A stretch of DNA of 64,000 nt from Amoebophrya sp. A120 (GCA_905178155.1 CAJINV010000001.1:5181994-5245993); one strand, 5' to 3'. Shown: positions 34,901-45,274, counted from the first letter of the stretch. Notes: generated by a model from the letters alone, not told the origin. A program made the numbers and translations.

Positions 34901-35291
34901 AAATATTGCGGAGCTACGCCCCCCGGTGGAGGCCTCCGACAGTACCCTGTTGACGCTGGCTATCGTAAGAAAAAACTGTTTGTTCACTGTAAAGATTTTG
35001 CAAGTTTTGCATTACAAATCCGCTACACATTACACAGAAAACTTGCCATGCGAGGATCCTAAGGGAAAACACCGATAAGAATCACTTGTCTTGCATGTGT
35101 AGCAAGACACACACTTCAGTGATGAATTTTTTGCATCACAAGTTCACAGTGAAACAGTTTTTTCTTGCGATACTGGCCGGCTGCATGGGGAGAGAAGACT
35201 CGATGTCTTTCAGATCCTGTTCTAGATCCGGATCATCCTCCTCGCTGGTGAGCAGGACCGGCCCTGCGTCCACCGGCTGTGGCGCCACCAT
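28913..35291 (-). CDS. Many-exon gene, multi-spanning membrane protein of unknown family
   Basis: ATG at 35291 (MVAPQPVDAGPVLLTSEEDD). Exons: 35291-35173, 34955-34784, 33697 to about 33605, about 33559-33447, about 33249-32842, about 32660-32455, about 32330-32244, 31967-31846, 31589 to about 31500, about 31395-31160, about 31070-30369, and probably a last exon from about 29163 to a stop at 28913. Checked junctions: QPA-SVNRVLSEAST, HIIRLL-HFYLVSWRSV, PIGARV-IARQYMRLVDD, LDMY-RFCYGRALLL. Membrane segments include VIMVMVIDCIAAVALAAV, VWRALFLLIQPIAFSMGFYTF, FYILLFGIYFLFGVYMV, LDLVAATVLFSLYIPIG, MSPIAFFLCLIRDVLY and FSSVGLLIGMMFAV. A cysteine-containing loop (ASQCKADPTCGWHEARSGF) looks extracellular. 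Before the last helix lies a Ser/Thr/Gly-rich linker. An ion channel, transporter or sensor are all possible. A signal-peptide-like frame upstream (35293-35511) could be an additional first exon. Confidence 0.7.
29163..30406 (-). repeat. 1.2-kb insertion flanked by 46-bp direct repeats of an exon end
   Basis: Positions 29163-29208 repeat 30361-30406 almost exactly (starts ATCCTAGTACCTTGG against ATCCTAATACCTTGG; period 1198). On the coding strand both copies read ...NTAYIPGFPR followed by a GT donor. The simplest reading is an intron whose donor is in the upstream copy (GTATTAGG) and whose acceptor is in the downstream copy (GTACTAG), after which a frame of about 80 codons stays open to 28913. 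The insert contains a G-tract-rich duplicated phrase (GGGCAAGGGCCCCCCGCTCA at about 29229 and 29325) and no long ORF of clear coding type. Confidence 0.75.
31595..31845 (-). mobile_element. Introner-like element, family 1 (251 bp)
   Basis: Plus-strand start TATCAAATGCAAAAGTGTCT (GGGTCTGGAAG follows) and inverted end (CCAGACCCAGACATATTT, then ACAATCCATA). Flanks GGCAC and GGTAC differ by one base, a slightly decayed 5-bp duplication. Removing element plus one flank copy joins LDMY to RFCYGRALLL in frame. Confidence 0.85.
31973..32243 (-). mobile_element. Introner-like element, family 1 (271 bp)
   Basis: Starts TATCAAATGTAAAAATGTCT on the plus strand and ends with its reverse complement down to TTTGATA. 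Exact 5-bp TSD ACGCG at 31968-31972 and 32244-32248. Exact excision leaving one TSD restores PIGARVIARQYMRLVDD. Confidence 0.9.
33701..34843 (-). repeat. 1.1-kb insertion flanked by 65-bp direct repeats of an exon end
   Basis: 33701-33765 and 34779-34843 are near identical (AATACCAGCAACCGGATAAT...; period 1078). On the coding strand each copy spells the exon end ...DPRAEFVQHIIRLL. A GT donor inside the upstream copy (CTG|GTATTAAG, 34784) and an AG acceptor at the end of the downstream copy (GTATTGAG|CAC, 33697) splice in phase 0 to HFYLVSWRSVIMV. The second copy of the exon end therefore lies inside the intron as a pseudo-exon. This is the same arrangement as at 29163-30406. Confidence 0.8.
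34961..35172 (-). mobile_element. Introner-like element, TATCGTAAG family (212 bp)
   Basis: Ends: TATCGTAAGAAAAAACTGTT and the inverse of TATCGCAAGAAAAAACTGTT. Exact 5-bp TSD CTGGC at 34956-34960 and 35173-35177. Exact removal gives QPASVNRVL; a GT-AG solution one base inside the TSDs also keeps frame and adds one codon. Confidence 0.85.
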
Positions 35292-35292
35292 A

Positions 35293-35511
35293 CTATTGTA
35301 ACTTGAAATTTTCGACGTTCCACGGGGTAAAAATCACAGACTTCAGATAATACGACCAAACATTTATGCTCACTGCGCTACCCTGTATATGAAAGTGGGG
35401 CGTATGTTGGGGAGGCGGCCGTTTCAAAATTGGCTTAAGTTCTACTGTGCTGCAAGTGCAACTTGAAGTAAAAAACACAAAGAACCCCAACCACAAACGT
35501 GCCATTGGCAT
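35293..35511 (-). CDS. Short signal-peptide-like frame, possible first exon
   Basis: ATG at 35511 starts MPMARLWLGFFVFFTSSCTC, a convincing secretory signal, followed by 50 residues to a stop at 35293. It lies immediately upstream of the first clear exon of the membrane protein gene (35291) but in another frame, so a splice would be needed to join them. It may be that gene's true first exon or an unrelated small ORF. Confidence 0.35.
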   Translation of the reverse strand: MPMARLWLGFFVFFTSSCTCSTVELKPILKRPPPQHTPHFHIQGSAVSINVWSYYLKSVIFTPWNVENFKLQ

Positions 35512-36055
35512 TGCGGAGCCAAAAAAAAGCCAGGTATTAGAGAAACGTGAAAAAAAGAGGACAACGCGCCATTGCTTGGCGAATCTCTAGCCGCCCGGGG
35601 CGCTCGCAACAAAAAAAAATCACGGAATCTCTCTGACTTGCTTCACGCAGCAACCTCTCTCGATCTCACTGCGAAGTCAGTGGATTACTCCCCCAACCCG
35701 GAACTACCCACATGCCCTGCCCTGCAAGTGCAACCGGCACCGTGAAAAAAACTCTCTCGAGAAAACTGTTTTACAATGAGAATGAAGAATGTAGAACAAC
35801 AAAGTGTAGGTTGATCAACCTCAGAAAGTAGCACGCTTCTCGTAGCGTACAAAAAATTGCCATTCCTTCTAAGGGTAGAGTTCTTGGAGATGCGCGTTTG
35901 TGTCAAGGAAAAGGATGTTGACAACCATTCAGATTCCATTTCAGAGCCAAAGAACTTCTTATCTGGCAGGCTAATGTATGATGGGTAGAAGCATCATTTG
36001 TGCAAAAAAAGTTCAGCGATATCGTATCACGTGCGAGGACGATTTATCATGTGCA

Positions 36056-39000
36056 TCACGTCGCCCGCTCCATTCCGAAGTTTAACTTTGGTGGCTTCTT
36101 CGGATTGGGCATGGCTCCGGGAGCACGCCAGCTGTTTCGCCGAACCGGGCTGTTGCTGGTAAACTTTCCCTCTGACGGCGACACGTCAGAAAACTCGCTG
36201 TTCCGCCTCGACGGTACTTGCAGCATGGGGTTTTTCTTCTTCACCATGAACGGCAGGTTGTTCCCCTCCGGGTCTACTCCCGATTCACTTGCAAGCACTT
36301 TGGCCGTCGCCTTCAACCCACCGGAAGTCGAAGCAGAACTACTGCTTTTGGGATTTGCGAAACCTATCTTCGACGCAGCTCCTCCTGCGTTTATTGTTCT
36401 ACCAGAAGTTGAAGTTTTTGTCCCTTGCCTACTGGTATCATTGTCGTCGCTCGACGCGGACGAGCTCGTGAAGTCAACGCGCACGATCTGGGGCTTGTTC
36501 ATCTTCGCCTTCGTTTTCGTATTTCCTGAGTACGCGGAGGTGGAGTAGTTGCTATCCTTCAGACTTCTCGCTATCCCTAAAGAAGATTCTCCCGGCGGCT
36601 TGCTGACACTGGCTGGTGGCGGCTCCGCGTCGGAATCCACTTGCTCGATGTAGTTCGTCGGCACCATCATCGCCTTCGGGATCATCGCCACCGTGCGCGG
36701 CAGCATCAACCCGCTGCCCGGCTCGCCGCGACCCGGCGTCGTTCCGGCGCTCATCAAAACGGGCAGCACGAGGTGCGCGTACACCACCATCACCATGCTG
36801 GAGGTAAAGGAGTGCGCCACGTCGTCCGGCTGCACTACCGCGCCGCCCTTTTTCAAGTCGATGTCGCTGGACATCAGTACCAGCAAGCAAACAATCACGA
36901 ACCCAAAGTCCTCCACTAAACTCAAGAAATTCCGGAAGAACCGCTTGCCGTAAAACATGCGCCACATGGTCTCCTCGGTTGTCTCCTCGCCGTCTTTTCC
37001 GCCACCCGAAGTAGATGAGCCGGGATTGACGCCCGTCGCGTTGTCCGCTGCGCCCGACAGGCCGCTGCCCATCGCCAAGGGCGCGAAAACAGACGCTGGG
37101 AAGACGAACAGCAAGTACGCCCCGCACTCCGGCCGTTTGCTCCGCCGGCTGTTGTAGTTCCAATACCGGCGACTGCCGTAATTGTCCACAAACATGGGGT
37201 ACAATCCTAAGCGGAACACGCTCCACCCGAAGACGCAGCTGGTCCAGATGATCAGCACGGCGGAAAAGTGCTGCACGTTGTTGACAAACTCCGTGACGTC
37301 GTCGCCGCTGATGCGGCAGATGTTTTTTGTCAAAACCGCGTCGCTGATGAAATCGTAGTACTGGAGAAACTCAAACACGCTCATGGCGACGCGCTGGCGC
37401 ATGGTCAGGGTGGACGGAAACGCCAGCTCGTCGTATTGCCCGCGGCAGCCGGCCGACGCGAACCAGCCCGCCGCGACGAACAGAACCCCGAGCGCCAGCA
37501 TCCCGGCGATAAAACCGCCGGCCACCCGCTCGCTGTCGCTGGGCGCGGACCGCGGCCGACGGACGATTTGCGGTGTGGCTGTGGCCGCCGGGGCGGTCGT
37601 CATTTGGTCGGCCATGATGTTAGCGTCTTTGTACCAGTCCTTCAGTTCGTACCTCTTCGGCTGGAACGCCACCCCCGGTCCCTGGCCCGGCGCAATCTTG
37701 GCCCGCATCGTCCCCGACTGCACCTCGCAGAACAGATCGTACGTGCGCCCGTGCTCCAGATCGTTGATCCGCGCCACACAGTCTTGCGTGTACGGGCAGA
37801 ACGCACGGTCGGACCCGCGCACCCCGCTCGTGTCGGTTGAGCTCAAGCTCCCGCTGCTGGTGTCCCCGTCCTGTGGCTGCAAAAAGCACTGGTACTGGAT
37901 CGCGCGCCAGTCGAGGTTGCGGATGGATATGGTCGCGAACGCCTCCGTGGTGGACAGAATCCCGAAAGAGGGTTCGAAAGCCATGGCGATCTGATTCGTG
38001 GTGGTCGTGTGGTACCGGATATGGCGGGGCTCGTGCCGAAAGTCCGAGTCCTCCTCCTGACAAGCAAAGTTGTATTCCGTGTTTGGCTGCACAATCTGCT
38101 GGTCAAACTCCAGTTCACACGGCTTGCCCAGGTCGAAGCACTGCACGGACCGCGTGCGGATGGGCAGCGTGGCGGGGGACAGATCGAGGACCTGCGACCC
38201 AGTCAAAACGTTTTTCGCGGAGGTGACCACGCAGTGGACGTTGGGGCGCCCGCCGGCGTTGATAAATTCCTGTTGGTGCAGCGCCATGGCGAGCCGGATT
38301 TTGCTCGCCCACGTCCGTCCCTCGCCGGCATCAAACCGCTCGATCAACGGCGGAATCTGTTCCCACACACACTGCACGTTGTAGCCGTAGATCGGCCCGT
38401 CGCAGTCACACCCACCACTCATGGCGCCGACATACCTGGAACAAGAAGGGATCATGTTGACTCGAGTTGCAAATGGAAAAAGCTCGGTTTTTGAATCGTA
38501 TATTATGCAGATGAATCGGATCTGCTGCTTCCGGATTTCCAAAACCAAAACTTCTAATGCGAAATCGACATACCTTCCTTTCCCGTATTTCCTCTGTGTG
38601 TTGTTGCCGCACCGGCACTCGCCCATCATCTGCAGGCCGAAGTAGTGAAAGTCCTCACAGAGCATGGCGCACTCGCCCTCGGTGTGCCTCAGGCCGTCCG
38701 GCTTGTCTGTTGCGTTCCGCCGGTGCGGAAGGTCCCTCCGCACTAGATGTTCGCGGTAGCAACCGGTCCCCCCGTCCGGCTGTTTCTGCAGGACCGGGCC
38801 GCGCAACGTCTTCTCCTCGTGCTCGTACTGGATGTGCAGGGTGCCAGCAATGTCCTCCACTCCGCAGAAGATGCGCTGCGTACGGTTCTGCGGGAGCTCC
38901 GGGAGGTCGAGCAGGCAGTTTGGCGGGACGCAGCTCTGCGACACGCGCTGCTTCCGCAACAAGTTGCTGCTCATGTCCGCGGCGGCACTGGTTTGCGAAG

Positions 39001-41252
39001 CTGCCTCGGTGGGAAAACTGACCAGATTCTCGTCCTGGCTGTAGGCTGCGCAAACCAGCGTGCCGCCGGGATTTCCGATGCTTACCTTCAATGAGAGAAC
39101 GTCGTACCGCGTTTTCCCCTGGATCTCGACCTGGGCGATCTGCCCCGGCTGAGGACAGGCTGCTGTGTTGCAAGCTTGTTCCGGATTGTGCAGCGCTGGC
39201 TGGTAATCGGGACAACGGCGACTGATTTTTTTTTCCACCGATAAGTACTCATCTCTGGATTTCTTTCAACAGCGCTCCAGAAACACGAGGAATGTGACAA
39301 CTTCAATGGATCTTCTGATGTATAATGAGCGTGAACGTGAAAAACCACGAAAACATTTTTACGATTAAGTAGCAATAGCAAGTTACTAAGCGTATTCGCC
39401 TCCTTCTCTGCCCAGACACCGCACGGTCCGCGTTTGAATACCGCCGCCACAAAACTTGCTGCAGGTAGACCACGAGCCGAGACTGATTGCGAAGGTTGAT
39501 CCCCGTAAAAAAGTGTCAAACTCGGAGAGAGCAACCTGTCAAATCCATGAATTTCAACAAATGGCTCGTTGTGCATAATGCATGCATAAGTCAGCAGTCA
39601 AGAATTCTCTGGCAGCTGTAGTAGCAACTCACTTCTCCTTCGTTCACTCACTTGTGCATCTGTATACGCCAAAAAGTAGGTGTTGATGTACATACCTGCA
39701 CAGGATACGAATTTGGCTGCAGCTTCTGCGATGCGGCGTATGTGACGTCTCCGGCCGACAAAAACTCAATCCGGTAGTAACCCCACCGGTTTGCGTTGGT
39801 TATGTCTGCGGTAGCGGGGACCACGAGTCCTGCCGGCGCCGCATTTCCTGCCGGGTAGGCGGTCGACAAAAGCGCCTCTAGCTTCTCCTTTGTGTCCCTC
39901 GCGCTGCCAATATCGAAAATGGCATACTCCGCCGTGTGCGACGTTAGCCTCCGCCGGGCCCTGCTGGTGCCACTAGACCCGTAACTCGGTGCGTCCCCGA
40001 GCTCCACCGTGTTCCATTTCCCCGAATTCGGACCGGAATTGGAGACCAGGTCGACGAGCGTCAAGCCAGCGTAGCTGGTGTCCCCCGCACTGAAATCGGG
40101 GGGACCTGCGAACAGCCGCCAGGCGCTTGGCGTGAACGCGGTGTCGGCTCCGGTGCGCAGGGCCAGACTGTAGCTACCAATCAAGGCCGACGGATAGTAG
40201 GGCTTCACACTCACGGAGTCCAGTACCCCCTCGGCATTGATCGTGCCCGCATTCGCGTGGATCCGCCCGTACCACGTCATGGCGGTTTTGCTGGCCGAGC
40301 CCTTGAAAAAAACCATTTGACACCCCAAGGCCGGCGTGGACGCGTAGGACGCCGTGCACGTCTTCGCATGCTCCAAGCAGGTCCCGCGGCAGTAGCACGG
40401 CTGCTCGTTGCACGCCTGGGACCGGAAGGGATCCAGATCCGCTTCACCGTTCTGAAAGCCACAGAACTGCGCCGCCCGCTCCTGCCCGGTAAACACGTGT
40501 CCGCAGTAGGCCGTCCGCGTTTGCGTCCCCCCCGCGCAGGCGGCGGAGCACTCGCCCCACGGGCCGGTCGACACCCCGAAGTATTTGTCCACATCGATAG
40601 CAATATGGGTGAGCTGCAGTACGTGAGAGACGGGTGGACTCGGTAAATTCAAACTCACGGCCACTTTCGTGACTTCGAGGTAGTACACCAGAGACTGGGC
40701 ATGGCTTTCCCCGTTCGTAATCGTGTACGTTTTCTGCGGATCACAAACCGCATCGGCCGTGCGCTCGTCGATTTTTGCGCCAGTGTCGTCGTAGATCGCC
40801 CACTCTTTTGGAAAGCCATCGGACACACAGCCGAGCCGGTAGCCAAGGAGCCGTGTCCTCCCCTGGAGCACGATCTGGATCTGCGCTTGCCGCTTTGTCG
40901 AGCCCTTCGCCCCCTCCGTGTTTTCGAAGAACCGGCCATAGTAGCGGTTGGTGTTGGCGGTGTCCCCGAGAAAATTACAGTCGGAAACCACCGGCGCACC
41001 CGCACTGTGGGTGGTGTTGGAGTTGCATACGAACCCGGGAGCGTTGTTGGTGGTGCTTTGCGCGGTTGCAAATAGCTGGCGCAAATTAGAGGTCGTCGTG
41101 ATGGTAGCTGCTAGAAGCACGAGGAGCCATGCGAGAACAAAGTTCTGGTAGACGACGCGCTTTACAGGTGTTGTAAACTTCAAACATTTTGTGGCTGGCG
41201 AGGCTCTAGCCGAAGTTGAGAGAGAAGGCAAAACAAAGTTACACTGCTGCAT
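36056..41252 (-). CDS. Surface protein with two thrombospondin type 1 repeats, a WSC domain and about five membrane helices (1577 residues)
   Basis: ATG at 41252 (MQQCNFVLPSLSTSARASPA). Four exons, 41252-39696, 39535-39387, 39221-38574 and 38435-36056, all with GT-AG introns and summing to 1578 codons with the stop. The third intron (38436-38573) is 138 bases with no stop, so it could be mistaken for coding; removing it makes the WSC domain contiguous (YGKGR-YVGAMSG). N-terminal hydrophobic segment FVLAWLLVLLAATITTTS acts as signal or anchor. First TSP1: GPWGECSAACAGGTQTRTAY... to QACNEQPC (about residues 230-290). Second TSP1, split over exons 2 and 3: SWSTCSKFCGGGIQTRTVRC... to QACNTAACP. 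WSC: GCYREHLVRRDLP... YFGLQMMGECRCGNN. Helices include GFIAGMLALGVLFVAAGWFA, FSAVLIIWTSCVFGWSVFRL, YLLFVFPASVFAPLAMG, FGFVIVCLLVLMSS and MVMVVYAHLVLPVLMSAG. The C-terminal tail is Ser-rich. TSP1 and WSC domains bind glycans and proteins in adhesion, so a receptor or adhesin role is likely. Confidence 0.9.
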
Positions 41253-41874
41253 CGGAGCTCGTGGATGGAACGAAAACAAAAAAATAGGCTACATTTACAC
41301 GCATGCAACAGCAGTAGAAAAAAACCTCTAAAGGACTAAAATGGTGCGACTGCGAGCATTAGCTCTGAAAAAAGCTCTGTATGCTTTCTTGATACTTACG
41401 AGGGGGCCTGAAAAAAAGTCCGTTTGCGATGGTGGTCTCTCACGCTACTTGACGATGTGAAATGGTGCGGCACACGCTCCTCTCAGTAGACGCACCGAAT
41501 TTGCAACTTGTCTTTGTCACTCAAAGAGGCACTGAATCTCTATACGGAGCAGAGCTCCAGTTTGCTGGCTTTCTGGTGATCTCTCTCGTCTGTAACTGTA
41601 TCCGCATTCGCTCCCATTGCGAAAAAAAAACAAATCGAAAATCGAATTAGAAGGCAGCATCGAACCTATCAACCGGAAGCAGGATATAGACATCCCTGCA
41701 CAAGTCTTTGCTTGCTATCACGAGTAAGAATTGATTCTTCTTGGAAGTGGGTTGGGGCAGAAACAAATATCCATTGAAACCACATTCGCGTAAATACACG
41801 CGCCTGTTCGGATTTACCCTGAGTGCCGCAATGAAGCACTTATACTCAGTTCAATTCACAAAGGGCTGCTCTCG
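41253..41874. other. Spacer between two gene ends
   Basis: About 620 bases between the start codon of the TSP1/WSC gene and the stop of the B-box gene. I see no ORF, RNA gene or repeat I can support. Confidence 0.5.
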
Positions 41875-44800
41875 TCACGGTCCACTACTCGCAGTAGCCA
41901 CCTTCAAGCCTCCGACCAGGCGGATGGCCGCCAAGTCCGGGCCCGGCGGCAGCACCCCCGGCGCAGCACCACCCTGCGAAGAGGACGACGCGCCGCCCGC
42001 CGTCGACGCACCCGTCCCCTCCTCGCCGTGCCACATGTCCGCCAGCTTCTGCTGCAGCTTGCGGTGCCGCGTCCACGCCCGCAGAAAGTTCGGCGGCGAC
42101 AGTTCCATCATCTGGCGCTGGATGAAGCTTTCGATCCAGTCGAAGAATTCCAGTTGCCGTTTTGTGTTCAAATTGTCCGAAAGCAACTGCTGCACGTGGT
42201 GCTCCGTGTGCGTCTGGAACTTCTGCAAACTCTCCTGCACGATGGCATACACCCGATCTTCCGCCTGTTGGCCGCCCCGCTGGACCTTCGCAATGAGGGA
42301 TTCCAGCTCCACGAGCGTGTGCTTGATCTCCTCGCGGCGCTGGTTCACGGCAGTGTTGAACTGCCCCCCGGCCTCCGCCGCCGTGCGGATTTCGCCGCGG
42401 TAGGCCTCCTGGATCGGAAGCAATTTGTGGGTGGCGAGAATGGCCCCGGACGCGTGGTTGCCCGCGGTCAGACACGCCGGACAGAGAAACTCGTGGCACG
42501 TGGCGCAGTACTGCGTGATCTGCATCCCGGGGTGGAGCGGGCAGTCCCCGACCGCGCGCGGCATTTCGAAAATCGGCACCCGAACATGGCGAGCGACAAT
42601 CTGGGATTCGGATTTTATTTCAGACCGTTCATTTCTTGATTTTCGAGCTCTATGGTTTCTCCAATTGCAAATGCCTGCGCCTGCAGCTGCGGTAGACTAT
42701 CGGTTTACCAGAGGTCAGACTGACAAAAATCAGAGTTTTGCAGATGAAACACTCAGAAGTACAACATTCATACAACGTCAAATAAACGAACCGCACCTTA
42801 TTCAGGGAATGTAGTTCCAAATCGCACTCTTCGCAGAGCTTGGCCTGGTCGGCCTCGCACCAGACGGCCGCCGGCTCCTTTTGACAGGAGTCGCACAGTA
42901 TCAAATGCAAATATGTCTGGGTCTGGAAGAATGCGAGGTTTGTCATGCTTGTCTGGCATGACTGAAGAACTTGTGATGCGCCTCCAAGAAGAGACCCTCT
43001 TCCTTGTCATGCAAAAACGCAGCCTGCCATGCGGAATCTGCAACACTAAGCAGCGCAGATACCTCTCATGCTTCGCTGTGCATTACAGAGCATTCACCAT
43101 TCCCAACCCAGCATTACAAGTTTCCAGACCCAGATATATTTGCAATGCATACACAGGCTGAGTGCGAACTTCTCCGGCTCGCTCGGGTCGAGTTCGAAGT
43201 GGACCAGGTACTTGGGCAGCAGCTGGCTCTGTATCAAGTGTAAAAATGTCTGGGTCTGGAAGAGTCATGCTGTTTTTGCATGACACAGAAGGTCTGGCAT
43301 GGGAACTCTAGCGTCACAGGTTTCGAGAAGCTTTCGCAATGCCGAATCCGCATGACAAATCCCTGACTTTGGTGACAGAAAATGGGCAACTTTTGCTATC
43401 CATGCATGAGAGATTTTTCTGTGTTCTGAAATGCGAATCACAAGTTTCAACCTTCCAGACCCAGACATTTTTGCAATTGATACTCTGGTCCTTCAAGAGG
43501 TACTCGTGCTGAAACGTGTGCTGGTCGGCGGAGGCGGCGCGGAGGGGGTCAACACTGTCGAGCTTCGTTCGCTATCAAATGTAAAAATGTCTGGGTCTGG
43601 AAGAATGCGAGATTTGTCATGCATATTTCTCATGACACATGATGCCTGTAATGCTTGAACTAGCATCGCAGACTTTTAGAGGGCTTCCTGATGCACCTTC
43701 CGCATGAGAACTGGCCTGTCTGTGTAGCAAAAACTGTACCCATTTTGCTGGTCATGCAATACAATTTTTTTTAGAGTCCAAAAACAGCATGACAACTTGC
43801 AATCTTCCAGACCCAGACATTTTTGCATTTGATATTCGCCGGTTCTTGCGGTGAATGTACACGGAGTCAAAATCTCGGTCGCAGTTCTGCAGCAGCTTCT
43901 CCGCGTCCAGCACCAGTTCTTCCGACGTGACGAGCTGGCTACGCCCCACCTATGAGAGTGCACAACTCCCGCTCTCCCTCATTTGTATTGCATGAACAGC
44001 AACAAAGGATACCCAGACGCCACAAAGCCCGCAGGGAACCATCCACAACCAAGAACCTTGGAAAAGTGGGGTCCCCGAAGACCTGGAGGTGAGATGCGAG
44101 GGGGACGCCTATAAGCTAAAGCGCCAAAAATAGCACTAAAGCAGAGGCACAAGGAAGCGAAGTAGTCAGAAATTAACTTGGAGTGTCCTTACGGAAAACT
44201 CCAGCAACCTCAGTCCACCACTGCCCTCGCATTCACAAATGCAACAACACAAGAGTGTCGAAGCAACACCGGACGTCCATCCCACCGAAAGCACCACGGA
44301 AACCAAGAGCTGTCACACAGTAGCACCAACGATGAGGCAATGCCCTGGGGGGAAACAAGGACAAGCATCCTCCCCATAATGTCTAAGAGCAGACAACACG
44401 CGTCATATAGTTTCAGCTCTTAGAAACAGACTGACGCCGTGAAAACGCTCCCAATCCGCCCAGTGGCAGGCATCAAGGGGCAGGGGCATAGAGAGACACG
44501 ACCAGACAACCAACCCGACCAGGTAACCCGACCTGCCTTGCCACAGAGCAGACGGGGACCAGACAGAGGTGGCGGCAAAATTTCCGACGCCACACAAACC
44601 GCCAGAAACCCACCGACAGCAACCAAGGAGAGGGGGACAGCAGAAACAGCAATACAAACACCAGCACACGTGGAACCTGTGCGTGACAAATTCATGCGCC
44701 TAGTGTAGTACTGTTTGGGCTTCCGGAATTTGTCATGCAAACCGTGCCACAAGTAAGCGACTGGATGTGGATTTGGGGTTTTGCATGACGAATGAGGGGG

Positions 44801-45274
44801 AGGAGGAATTGCGCACTCTCATACCACCCCCGCGTGGCACAGAAACGCCTCGAAGACCCGCTTGCCCAGCGCCTTCGCGCTGCTGCTGCTTCCGCCCGCC
44901 TGCAGCAAGTGATTGCCTTCTGCTGCTCCATTTGCAGCAAAATTGATGTCGGCAGGATCGCCGAGACCAGGAATGGAAAAGTTGCCGCACTGGACGAGCA
45001 TGCCGCTGTTGCGCTCGTGAAACCGGAAGCCGCGCCGACACACATCCTGCACTGCGTTTTGCTGCGGGTCCAGCTGACTCACCGGCAGCCAGCAGGGCAG
45101 AACCAGTTTTGTCGCGGTCCGCTGGGAGAAACCCGCCTCGACCTCGGGTAGGGTGAGGCTCCACACATTCTTCACCTTCACCTGACTCGAACGGCAGGAC
45201 ACCTGCAAGAAGTACTCGAGAAAATCCCAATCCTCGGTCGCCGCGCTCAGCGGAACAGCAAGGGCGGAGGACAT
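41875..45274 (-). CDS. Tandem B-box zinc-finger / coiled-coil protein (TRIM-like without RING), 514 residues
   Basis: ATG at 45274 (MSSALAVPLSAATEDWDFLE). Exons 45274-44824, 43945-43835, 43567-43483, 43226-43152, 42893-42797 and 42600-41875 sum to 515 codons with the stop. The first four introns are introner-like elements removed together with one TSD copy; the fifth is an ordinary GT-AG intron. The first B-box reads CDSCQKEPAAVWCEADQAKL...CEECDLELH and is split by an element just before its first cysteine; the second is CPLHPGMQITQYCATCHEFL...CPAC...H. They are followed by a helical region (NQRREEIKHTLVELESLIAK, ...HHVQQLLSDNLNTKRQLEFF) typical of the coiled coil after B-boxes, then a Gly/Ser/Pro-rich end. 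B-box proteins act as scaffolds or ubiquitin-pathway adaptors; no RING is present, so ligase activity is not implied. Confidence 0.85.
42899..43151 (-). mobile_element. Introner-like element, family 1 (253 bp)
   Basis: Starts TATCAAATGCAAATATGTCT and ends ...ATTTGCAATGCATA on the plus strand. Exact TSD CACAG at 42894-42898 and 43152-43156. Exact excision joins ...FALSL to CDSCQKEP and rebuilds the first B-box cysteine codon (TG|C). Confidence 0.9.
43232..43482 (-). mobile_element. Introner-like element, family 1 (251 bp)
   Basis: Starts TATCAAGTGTAAAAATGTCT and ends ...TTTTTGCAATTGATA. Exact TSD CTCTG at 43227-43231 and 43483-43487. Exact excision gives LLKDQ-SQLLPKYLVHF. Confidence 0.9.
43573..43834 (-). 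mobile_element. Introner-like element, family 1 (262 bp)
   Basis: Starts TATCAAATGTAAAAATGTCT and ends with its reverse complement (...CATTTGATA); the two arms match over about 33 bases. Exact TSD TTCGC at 43568-43572 and 43835-43839. Exact excision gives HRKNRR-TKLDSVDPL. Confidence 0.92.
43951..44823 (-). mobile_element. Long introner-like element (873 bp) with different TIR
   Basis: Starts TATGAGAGTGCACAACTCCC and ends with the inverse of TATGAGAGTGCGCAATTCCT. Exact 5-bp TSD CCACC at 43946-43950 and 44824-44828. Excision joins CHAGV to GRSQLVTSEE. Internal frames are short (110 codons at most) and show no transposase motif. A GT-AG solution using the G bases bordering the TIRs also keeps frame with one extra codon. 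Confidence 0.85.

Noticed and set aside
38436-38573. 46 residues between the end of the WSC core and the following Cys-rich segment read as protein
   Set aside because: Flanked by GTATGT and TTCCAG, and removal makes the WSC domain continuous, so it is a stop-free intron of 138 bases.
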